The notes beneath the pieces were generated by a model that was given only the letters and a program-made list of their open reading frames with translations, did no database searches and was not told the origin of the DNA. Shown here piece after piece: positions 1 to 5,567 of a stretch of DNA of 5,567 nt (position 1 is the first letter of the stretch; every line of letters begins with the position of its first letter). This DNA is from Trueperella sp. (GTDB lineage Bacteria; Actinomycetota; Actinomycetes; Actinomycetales; Actinomycetaceae). The translations under genes were made by a program, and so were the position numbers. The stretch covers positions 1 to 5,567 of the forward strand of contig JAAYGH010000076.1 of the NCBI GenBank assembly GCA_012727825.1, in the 5' to 3' direction.

Positions 1-2
1 CC

Positions 3-1559
3 GGCGATGCCCTTCGAGCACTCCTCGAACTGGGTGCCGATGAAGCTTTCCTCCTGCGGCGCGCCGACGGAACCGAGGTTAATGCCACGGTTCCCACAGC
101 GGACCTCCAGGTCGGAGACGTCTTCCGAGTGCGACCGGGTGAAACGATTGCAACCGATGGCCTCGTCGTCGTTGGCAACTCGGCAATCGACGCCTCACTT
201 GTGACGGGCGAATCCGTGCCCGTGGACGTTGGCCCAAACTCTGAGGTCACGGGCGCAACGATCAACGAACAGGGCTCACTCGAGGTGCAAGCCACCCGCG
301 TCGGTGAAGAAACGACCCTCGCACAGATGGGCCGCCTGCTCACCGAGGCGCAAACCGGTAAGGCACCAGTTCAGCGCATCGTCGATCGTATTTCAGCGGT
401 CTTTGTGCCAGCGGTTATCGTCATCGCGCTGGCAACTTTCCTCATCCGCATCGCCGTGTTTAGCAACCCGCTAGAAATGGCGCTGGCGTCAGCGATCACC
501 GTGCTTGTTGTGGCCTGCCCCTGTGCGCTCGGTCTTGCAACACCGACCGCTCTGCTCGTGGGCTCCGGCCGACTGTCGAACCTCGGCGTGCTGATCCGTG
601 GCCCCGAAGCACTCGAGGGCGCACATCACGTTGACACAATCATGCTCGACAAGACCGGCACGCTGACAACGGGCAACATGTCCGTCGTCGATGTCGAGGT
701 CGTCGGCGACGTGTCACGCGAGGACCTTCTCGCAACTGCCGCAGGCGTGGAATCACATTCGGAGCACCCCATCGCGAAGGCGATCGTTTCGTCGGCGAAG
801 GATGCGGGCATTGAGGTCAGCGACGTCGCAGGATTCCAAAATATTATGGGCAATGGCGTGGTTGGCAAAATCGGCAAGCAGTCGGTGGCCGCAGGCAAGC
901 TCGTCTGGCTAGACGCCGAGGGTCATGACGTGGAGGCGATCCGCGAACGGGCCGAAATTATCGCCACATCTGGCGCAACCGCCGTCGTGATCACGATTGA
1001 TCGCGAAGCCGTGGGCGTGCTGGGCGTGCGGGATACGGTTCGAGCCGAAGCCCTCGAAACGCTTCAGGCACTGCGCCAGCGCGGCCTCACCCCCGTGCTC
1101 GTGACTGGCGACAACGCCGCGACCGCTGCAACCGTGGCTGGCGAACTCGGTATCACCGAGGTCCACTCAGAGGTGCTCCCAGAACAGAAACTTGCAATTC
1201 TGAAAGCACTCCAAAACGAAGGTAAGCGCGTGGCCATGGTGGGCGATGGCGTCAACGACGCCGCAGCTCTCGCTGGCGCTGACCTGTCCATCGCAATGGG
1301 ATCTGGCACGGACGTGGCGAAAGCAGCTGCCGACATCACGATCGTGAACTCAGATATCCGGACCATCCCGGCATCTCTCCGTGTCTCGGAAGCGACCCTG
1401 CGCATTATCAAACAGAATCTCGTCTGGGCGTTCGCCTACAACGTGCTCGCGATCCCGCTAGCCGTGTTCGGCTTGATCGTGCCGGGAATCGCGGCGTTCG
1501 CGATGGCAAGCTCGTCGGTCATCGTCGTCGTTAACTCGCTGCGTCTGCGTAGCGCGTAA
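3..1559 (+). CDS. copA: Cu(I)-exporting P1B-type ATPase, CopA-like (5' end missing)
   Basis: This is a membrane pump that uses ATP to move a soft metal, most likely Cu(I), out of the cytoplasm. The frame is open from the left edge, giving 518 codons. The visible part starts at the actuator domain (QVGDVFRVRPGETIATDG), so any metal-binding domain and the first membrane helices lie outside the window. Motifs in order: TGES phosphatase loop (204-215), CPC metal site in a membrane helix (516-524), DKTGT phosphorylation site (648-662), the HP pair of P1B nucleotide domains (765-770), TGDN (about 1106-1117) and GDGVND (1242-1259). The last two helices carry YN (1437-1442) and MASSS (1503-1517), matching the YN and MxxSS signatures of Cu(I) pumps (P1B-1) rather than Zn/Cd pumps. 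No key residue is missing and the C-terminus (NSLRLRSA) is normal for the family. Its promoter and regulator are not visible. The GTG at 129 is an internal valine, not the start. Silver transport is an alternative. Confidence 0.93.
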   Translation, partial: GDALRALLELGADEAFLLRRADGTEVNATVPTADLQVGDVFRVRPGETIATDGLVVVGNSAIDASLVTGESVPVDVGPNSEVTGATINEQGSLEVQATRVGEETTLAQMGRLLTEAQTGKAPVQRIVDRISAVFVPAVIVIALATFLIRIAVFSNPLEMALASAITVLVVACPCALGLATPTALLVGSGRLSNLGVLIRGPEALEGAHHVDTIMLDKTGTLTTGNMSVVDVEVVGDVSREDLLATAAGVESHSEHPIAKAIVSSAKDAGIEVSDVAGFQNIMGNGVVGKIGKQSVAAGKLVWLDAEGHDVEAIRERAEIIATSGATAVVITIDREAVGVLGVRDTVRAEALETLQALRQRGLTPVLVTGDNAATAATVAGELGITEVHSEVLPEQKLAILKALQNEGKRVAMVGDGVNDAAALAGADLSIAMGSGTDVAKAAADITIVNSDIRTIPASLRVSEATLRIIKQNLVWAFAYNVLAIPLAVFGLIVPGIAAFAMASSSVIVVVNSLRLRSA

Positions 1560-1583
1560 TTGCTTCGACGTTCGCGGATCTTA

Positions 1584-1593
1584 GAGGTACCTC
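1584..1593. repeat. Perfect 10-bp palindrome GAGGTACCTC in the intergenic gap
   Basis: GAGGTACCTC is its own reverse complement and lies 24 bases after the copA-like stop. It does not extend (A on both flanks) and no T-run follows, so it does not look like an intrinsic terminator. It does not match the copper-operator patterns I know (CsoR-type GC-tract palindromes, or CopY TACANNTGTA). It could be an operator half or chance. Confidence 0.35.
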
Positions 1594-1609
1594 ACCCAGA
1601 GGGCGTGCC

Positions 1610-1619
1610 GCGTTAACGC
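1610..1619. repeat. Perfect 10-bp palindrome GCGTTAACGC upstream of the TAGGAT element
   Basis: GCGTTAACGC is a perfect palindrome ending 10 bases before the TAGGAT element, so it would sit between the -35 and -10 positions of a promoter for the 919-residue protein. That is a usual place for a repressor site. The same stretch can pair differently, as GGCGT (1602-1606) with ACGCC (1616-1620) around a 9-base loop. Neither form is followed by a T-run. A regulatory role is inference from position only. Confidence 0.35.
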
Positions 1620-1629
1620 CGAGTTTGGT

Positions 1630-1641
1630 TAGGATCGTCGT
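1630..1641 (+). promoter_or_regulatory. Candidate -10 element (TAGGAT) for a leaderless transcript, or a weak ribosome binding site
   Basis: TAGGAT (1630-1635) fits the actinobacterial -10 pattern TANNNT, and six bases separate it from the GTG at 1642. Transcription would then start at or next to the first base of the start codon, giving a leaderless mRNA, which is common in Actinomycetota. No good -35 is seen at 16-18 bases spacing (the bases there are CCGCGT, GCCGCG or TGCCGC). The same bases contain AGGA (1631-1634), 7 bases from the GTG, which is acceptable spacing for a short Shine-Dalgarno. The sequence alone cannot separate the two readings, but both support GTG 1642 as the start. Confidence 0.4.
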
Positions 1642-4401
1642 GTGAGCACGAAACCGCCAGAATCTGCGTCGTCCTCCGGCTCCTCGCCGGAGGACCCGTC
1701 GCGCAATCCCGTGGTCGAACCCAAAGCGGACTTCACAGCGACCACCTTCCCATCTGCGGAGCCTCTGACCTCACCCGTGCGACCGCCCAGCCGCGACGTG
1801 CTCCTCATCGATTCTCCCCAACGCTGGGCCCGCAATCCCGCCGATCTCTTCGGTGCCGTGCTCGCAATCATCGGCGGTGTCCTCGCCGGCATTTTCGCCG
1901 TCTATGGTCGTACCACCACATTCGCGGTGGCAGAAGATGTCCGCCGTGCGACCGGCGGAGTGCTCGAAACAATTCTGTCCCTGCCGATCAACGCACTGGA
2001 AGGCTTGCTCTCGTTCTTCCTCCCGATCGCATTAATCGCGGAGATGATCTTCCGGCGTCGGTGGCGAACGATCATCACGGCGGGCGCCGCCGTCGGGGTC
2101 TCGCTCCTCCTCACGAACGTGGCGCTGTGGGCGGGTGACCGCTGGTGGCCAAGCTCCCAGCTTGTCGATCAATTATCCGACGCGATTGACCAGCAAACAC
2201 ACATCGCGCTCGTACCCTACGTAGCCCTCGTCTCGGCCCTGCTCGCGGTATCTGGATCCGCTAAGGGATCACGCCTGACCCGCACGGGCTGGTGGCTACT
2301 TGCCATCGTTCTTCTACTCTCCGTTCTTCAGGGCAATCAAACGCTCACAGCGGCGCTCCTCACGGTGCTCATCGGCCTCGTCTCCGGCCTCCTTACCCGC
2401 TACCTCATCGGCGGCGAGCCTGAACGCACAACCGGCGCCCAGCTCATTTCGATGATTCGCCGAGCGGGCATCGACGTCGTCACTGCCGTGCGCATTGATG
2501 ACCTGACGGCCGACGATCCGCTGTACGCCTACGACATCATCTCAACTGCACCCATCGGCCACACGAACATGGCCGGCCTCGAACAAATTCGGCAGATCCT
2601 CGCGGCTGCCCCTCCCGATGACGATCAGAAATCCGAAGCCGAAACCCTCATCCGCGAGCTCGAAACTCTGGCGACCCCGGATGATCAGTGGGAAATCAAC
2701 GGTCTCGACGCCGAAACTTTCCGCGCAGACACTCGCAAGCGATTTCCCACCACGCGCTCCTCACTCGTTTCACGTAACTACATCGCCACGGATGTCAGCG
2801 GCCGCGCCTATCATTTGAAAGTTCTCGATGCCGACCGCCAAATCATGTCGGTCCTCGATGATCTGTGGGCGCGCATCACCCTACGCACCACGATTCGCCA
2901 AACTCGCCGCACGACCGAGGCAATGGCCGAACATATGGCGCTGCTCGCCATGCGCGCGGAGCAGATTGGCCTCAATACCGCCGAGTTCGTCACCCTCGCC
3001 CGAATGGATTCCTCGATCGTTCTCATCGAGAAGGCCACCCACGATCCGCTCATCGACGAGGTGCTGAGCGAAGACATTTCCGACGACGATCTGGACAGCC
3101 TGTGGGATCAGCTTCGCCGTGCCCACCGCGCGGGCATGTCCCATGGTCACATGCATGCCAAGTACGTCAAGAAATCGGATAGCGGCCTGCAGATTACCTC
3201 ATGGCAAAACGGTTCGGTTCTCTCCACGGATTCGTCCCGCCAGGTGGATCTGGCGCAAACAGTCGCAATGTTGGCCAGCGTCGTCGGCGTCGAACGCGCA
3301 GTCGCCTCTCTGACACGCGCGCTGCCGGCACCGATCGTTGCCTCCGTGGCTCCGTTCCTGCAAAACACAATCCTGCCGGCCCATACCCGCGAATCGTTTT
3401 CAAAGAAGGAGCTCCAACAGCTCCGGGACGCACTGTCCGAAGACGTCCCAGAAGCAACGCAGCTCCAAGCCGTGGAGTTCACCCGCTTCTCGATGAAGAC
3501 GATCGTGACTGTCATTATCGGCGTCATCGCGATTGGTATCCTCCTCGGTTCACTCAACTTCGACGACCTGCGCCTGGCCCTGAGCAATGCGAATCCGTGG
3601 TGGATGCTTGCCGCATTCATTACCGGGCTCGGCACGTATGTCGGCGCCTCAGGCGCGCTCAAGGCCTACACGCAGGAGCGCCTCCCATTCGGTGAAACGT
3701 TGCTCGTTCAGGTCGCGGCCTCGGTCGTCACGCTCGTCGCCCCAGCCGGCATCGGGCCGGCGGCGCTCAACCTACGCTTCCTCCAGAAGAAGGGTGTGGC
3801 GACGACGCCGGCCATCGCCACCGTCTCGATCACCCAGATCGCGCAGTTCCTCGTCACGGTAATCCTGCTCATCATCCTCTCGCTGTTCACCGGCGACCTC
3901 GGCAACCTCTCCTTGCCCTCCGGTTCGATTATGATCGCGATCGGCGTGATCGCCCTGATCGCGTTCGTCATCTTCGCCATCAAGCCCATCCGCCAGTGGC
4001 TCCTTGGCCGCATCCGCCCCACGCTTCAGCAGATCTGGCCACGCCTCGTATGGCTCGTCACGCACCCGAGCCGCATTGTCGCGGGCGCGGGTGCCGCAGT
4101 CTTCCAGTCCATGGCATTCGTTGCCACATTTGGCATGAGTCTGCAAGCGTTCGGTTACGAACTTCCGATAATCACACTGGCGGTTACGTACCTGCTGTCG
4201 AATTCGGTCGGCTCTGTTGTGCCATCCCCGGGCGGTATCGGCCCGGTCGAGGCGGCACTCACCGGCGGACTAGTCATCGCTGGCATTCCGTCGTCGATCG
4301 CGTTCTCCACTGCCGTGCTCTATCGGCTGTTCACCTTCTGGGGGCGCGTACCACTGGGCTGGGTGGCTCTCCAGATCGCACAGAAACGCAATATCGTTTA
4401 A
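1642..4401 (+). CDS. Multi-pass membrane protein: N-terminal helices, pseudokinase domain, C-terminal LPG-synthase-type flippase domain
   Basis: 919 residues from a GTG start; no other good start precedes the first helix. Residues 1-55 are Ser/Pro-rich and probably disordered. About six helices follow (near 69-92, 117-137, 143-164, 188-204, 216-231, 234-255). Positive clusters RRRWR (138-142), KGSRLTR (208-214) and the segment after 252 put the N-terminus and the next domain in the cytoplasm. Residues about 375-600 look kinase-like: YHLKVLD (Lys393), a helix at 427-443, a catalytic-loop equivalent HGHMHAKYV (501-509) and ITSWQ (518-522) where DFG should be. The catalytic Asp, loop Asn and DFG Asp are replaced by His503, Tyr508 and Ser520, so it is probably a pseudokinase. 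Residues about 615-911 form a PF03706-type flippase domain with PAGIGPAALNLRF (701-713), PSPGGIGPVEAAL (861-873) and LYRLFTFWGR (893-902). The domain order is unlike MprF, which has the flippase first and a C-terminal synthase; no lysyl-transferase domain is present. Likely role: moving or sensing an envelope lipid (inferred). The substrate is unknown. Confidence 0.85.
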   Translation: MSTKPPESASSSGSSPEDPSRNPVVEPKADFTATTFPSAEPLTSPVRPPSRDVLLIDSPQRWARNPADLFGAVLAIIGGVLAGIFAVYGRTTTFAVAEDVRRATGGVLETILSLPINALEGLLSFFLPIALIAEMIFRRRWRTIITAGAAVGVSLLLTNVALWAGDRWWPSSQLVDQLSDAIDQQTHIALVPYVALVSALLAVSGSAKGSRLTRTGWWLLAIVLLLSVLQGNQTLTAALLTVLIGLVSGLLTRYLIGGEPERTTGAQLISMIRRAGIDVVTAVRIDDLTADDPLYAYDIISTAPIGHTNMAGLEQIRQILAAAPPDDDQKSEAETLIRELETLATPDDQWEINGLDAETFRADTRKRFPTTRSSLVSRNYIATDVSGRAYHLKVLDADRQIMSVLDDLWARITLRTTIRQTRRTTEAMAEHMALLAMRAEQIGLNTAEFVTLARMDSSIVLIEKATHDPLIDEVLSEDISDDDLDSLWDQLRRAHRAGMSHGHMHAKYVKKSDSGLQITSWQNGSVLSTDSSRQVDLAQTVAMLASVVGVERAVASLTRALPAPIVASVAPFLQNTILPAHTRESFSKKELQQLRDALSEDVPEATQLQAVEFTRFSMKTIVTVIIGVIAIGILLGSLNFDDLRLALSNANPWWMLAAFITGLGTYVGASGALKAYTQERLPFGETLLVQVAASVVTLVAPAGIGPAALNLRFLQKKGVATTPAIATVSITQIAQFLVTVILLIILSLFTGDLGNLSLPSGSIMIAIGVIALIAFVIFAIKPIRQWLLGRIRPTLQQIWPRLVWLVTHPSRIVAGAGAAVFQSMAFVATFGMSLQAFGYELPIITLAVTYLLSNSVGSVVPSPGGIGPVEAALTGGLVIAGIPSSIAFSTAVLYRLFTFWGRVPLGWVALQIAQKRNIV
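1671..1695 (+). repeat. Perfect 10-bp inverted repeat (hairpin) inside the first codons of the 919-residue protein
   Basis: GTCCTCCGGC (1671-1680) and GCCGGAGGAC (1686-1695) are exact reverse complements around the 5-base loop TCCTC. The stem has eight G-C pairs out of ten and starts 29 bases after the first base of the start codon, in the part encoding the Ser-rich disordered N-terminus. No T-run follows, so it is not an intrinsic terminator. In mRNA it would be a stable hairpin close to the initiating ribosome; in DNA it could be a protein-binding site. Serine and proline codons in GC-rich DNA favour such pairing, so chance is possible. Confidence 0.6.
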
Positions 4402-4404
4402 ATG
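4399..4404 (+). promoter_or_regulatory. Abutting stop and start codons (TAA then ATG): likely translational coupling
   Basis: The stop codon of the pseudokinase-flippase gene ends at 4401 and the ATG of the DUF2079 gene begins at 4402, with no base between. The preceding bases (CAGAAACGCAATATCGTT) hold no clear Shine-Dalgarno. Together these suggest that the downstream gene depends on ribosomes finishing the upstream one, in a single transcript. In-frame GTG 4468 and ATG 4471 are alternative starts but would cut into the first membrane helix. Confidence 0.55.
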
Positions 4405-5567
4405 GCGCACGGTGCCGGAACGCGGCTGTCGCCCCTCCGCCAGATCCATTCGGATCGGCTGGGCTGGGTGATGGCCGTGCTGGTGTTCGCCGGCTATACC
4501 GTTTTTTCGGTGTGGCAGTGGCAAAACTTCGCAGCGCCGAGCTGGGACCTCGGCATCTTCACTCAGCTTCTTGACCGCTATCGCACGGTGAGCGAACCGA
4601 TCGTTGCGATCAAAGGCCCGAGCTATCACCTGTGGGGCGATCACTTCCACCCCATCCTTCTTCTTCTCACGCCGCTATTTGCTCTGTTCCCCTCTGGCCT
4701 CACTCTGCTGATCGCTCAGAACGCGCTGTTCGCGATCTCGATTGTTCCGATCACGTGGCTCGCCCGCGAGCGCATGGGCAGGGCTGGCGGACTGATAGCT
4801 GCCGCCTACGCGCTGAGTTGGGGGCTGGCCAACGCCGTGGCAGCGCAGTTCCACGAGATCGCATTTGCCGTGCCTCTGCTTGCCTACGGGCTGGTCCTGT
4901 ACGTGTCCGGACGAGTGTGGCCGGCAATCGCGCTGATCGGTGCGCTCGTGTTCGTCAAGGAGGACTTGGGCCTGACTGTCGCTGCGTTTGCCGCGGTCGG
5001 CCTGTGGAATGCGTGGCGGCGAGGCACATCGACCACTCCGTGGTTCGGCCTTGGCACCTGGGGCGTGGCGTGGTTTGTTCTCACCGTCTTCGTCATACTG
5101 CCAGCCTTTAACACTCAGGGTCAGTGGGATTACACGGACCGAGTGGACGACGCGGGGCTCGCCGGTCAACTCCTTAGCTTCGTCACACCCGCAGACAAAT
5201 GGATCACCGTCGCCCTGCTCATTGCCCTCGGCGGCGTGATCGCACTGCGCTCGCCAATCATGATCATGATTGTGCCCACGCTCGCGTGGCGCTTTCTTGG
5301 AAACGTTGAGTATTACTGGGGCTGGACGTGGCACTATTCGGCGGTGCTCATGCCCATCGTTGCAGTGGCAGCGGTTGACGGGTACGAACGCTGGCGAACC
5401 ACGCGAGCGACCAGCCGTGCAAGGGGCTCCGACTCACCCGACAGCCGCGAAAAAACGATCGCTTTGGCTGTGGGCGTGAGCGCTCTGGCGTCGTCGTTTC
5501 TGATGGCAGGCAGCGGCCCGATACGACACGTGTGGCACGACTATTACGTGTGGGATCCCGACGGTTC
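4402..5567 (+). CDS. DUF2079 family multi-pass membrane protein (3' end missing)
   Basis: The frame is open from ATG 4402 to the right edge, with 388 complete codons and no stop. It matches the DUF2079 family (PF09852) by several conserved segments: WDLGIFTQ (residues 48-55), GDHFHP (79-84), FHEIAFAVP (150-158), KEDLGL (186-191) and WHYSAVLMP (310-318). The first helix is near residues 20-38, and roughly nine more hydrophobic segments follow, with a polar Ser/Arg-rich loop at about 331-351. The biochemical role of the family is not established as far as I know. The many helices, and an acidic residue (Asp49) in the loop after the first helix, resemble GT-C membrane glycosyltransferases, which use lipid-linked sugars outside the membrane; this is an inference. 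The gene abuts the flippase-like gene, so a shared envelope role is plausible. The missing C-terminus may hold further helices or an extracellular domain. Confidence 0.85.
   Translation, partial: MAHGAGTRLSPLRQIHSDRLGWVMAVLVFAGYTVFSVWQWQNFAAPSWDLGIFTQLLDRYRTVSEPIVAIKGPSYHLWGDHFHPILLLLTPLFALFPSGLTLLIAQNALFAISIVPITWLARERMGRAGGLIAAAYALSWGLANAVAAQFHEIAFAVPLLAYGLVLYVSGRVWPAIALIGALVFVKEDLGLTVAAFAAVGLWNAWRRGTSTTPWFGLGTWGVAWFVLTVFVILPAFNTQGQWDYTDRVDDAGLAGQLLSFVTPADKWITVALLIALGGVIALRSPIMIMIVPTLAWRFLGNVEYYWGWTWHYSAVLMPIVAVAAVDGYERWRTTRATSRARGSDSPDSREKTIALAVGVSALASSFLMAGSGPIRHVWHDYYVWDPDG
5255..5272. repeat. Perfect 18-bp palindrome within the DUF2079 gene
   Basis: CAATCATGATCATGATTG is exactly its own reverse complement. 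It encodes part of a membrane helix (residues PIMIMI), and the alternating ATC/ATG codons create much of the symmetry, so it may be incidental. It contains TGATCA at its centre. Confidence 0.5.

Noticed and set aside
129..131. GTG as start codon of the copper ATPase
   Set aside because: The frame is open to the left edge and encodes conserved actuator-domain residues (QVGDVF) before this codon, so it is an internal valine.
1560..1641. Intrinsic terminator after the copper ATPase
   Set aside because: The palindromes and the GGCGT/ACGCC pairing are short and none is followed by a T-run, so termination here is not supported by sequence.
3147..3662. Minus-strand frame of 171 codons opposite the pseudokinase-flippase gene
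   Set aside because: It lies wholly inside a well-supported gene, has no family motif, and its composition is typical of an antisense shadow.
1642..4401. Annotation as MprF lysylphosphatidylglycerol synthase
   Set aside because: Only the membrane flippase-like domain is shared. There is no C-terminal aminoacyl-transferase domain, and the N-terminal half is a pseudokinase, so naming it mprF would mislead.
3996..4574. Plus-strand frame of 192 codons spanning the junction of the second and third genes
   Set aside because: It overlaps the conserved end of the flippase domain and the conserved DUF2079 start, and its Arg/His/Pro-rich translation shows no domain. It would also destroy the clean stop-start junction.
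4675..5334. Long open frame on the minus strand (219 codons) opposite the DUF2079 gene
   Set aside because: Its translation is rich in R, H, D, E and G without any recognisable motif or membrane pattern, while the opposite strand has clear family motifs. It is an antisense shadow of GC-rich coding DNA.
1..5567. CRISPR arrays, tRNA or rRNA genes, insertion sequences
   Set aside because: No regularly spaced repeats, cloverleaf-like segments or transposase motifs were seen, and nearly all bases are occupied by three supported genes.

Overview
The window reads as one GC-rich stretch of chromosome from a high-GC Gram-positive bacterium (Actinomycetota). The best guess is a relative of the Actinomycetaceae. 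The basis is the GC-rich third codon positions, a GTG start that may be leaderless behind a TAGGAT element, and the protein architectures. The genus-level idea is from memory and weak. Three genes lie on the + strand and fill almost everything. The other long open frames, on both strands, look like shadows of these genes.

Layout: (1) 3-1559 is the C-terminal two thirds of a copper-type P1B ATPase (CopA-like), cut by the left edge; it has the actuator, CPC, DKTGT, HP, GDGVND, YN and MxxSS motifs. (2) 1560-1641 is an 82-base gap with two perfect 10-bp palindromes and a TAGGAT element just before the next start; I see no convincing terminator. (3) 1642-4401 is a 919-residue membrane protein made of a disordered N-terminus, about six membrane helices, a cytoplasmic kinase-like domain that has lost its catalytic residues, and a C-terminal flippase-like domain of the lysylphosphatidylglycerol-synthase transmembrane family (PF03706). 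(4) 4402-5567 starts on the base after the previous stop codon and encodes a DUF2079 multi-pass membrane protein, cut by the right edge.

The ATPase probably exports Cu(I) and has no evident functional link to the two genes after it. The pseudokinase-flippase and the DUF2079 protein abut and probably form an operon. If DUF2079 is a GT-C-like membrane glycosyltransferase, the pair could handle a lipid-linked substrate for the cell envelope, but that is inference. The item most worth a second look is the 919-residue protein, where the HRD, catalytic-loop Asn and DFG positions are all substituted between two membrane domains. Next are the unusual start region and the strong hairpin inside its first codons.
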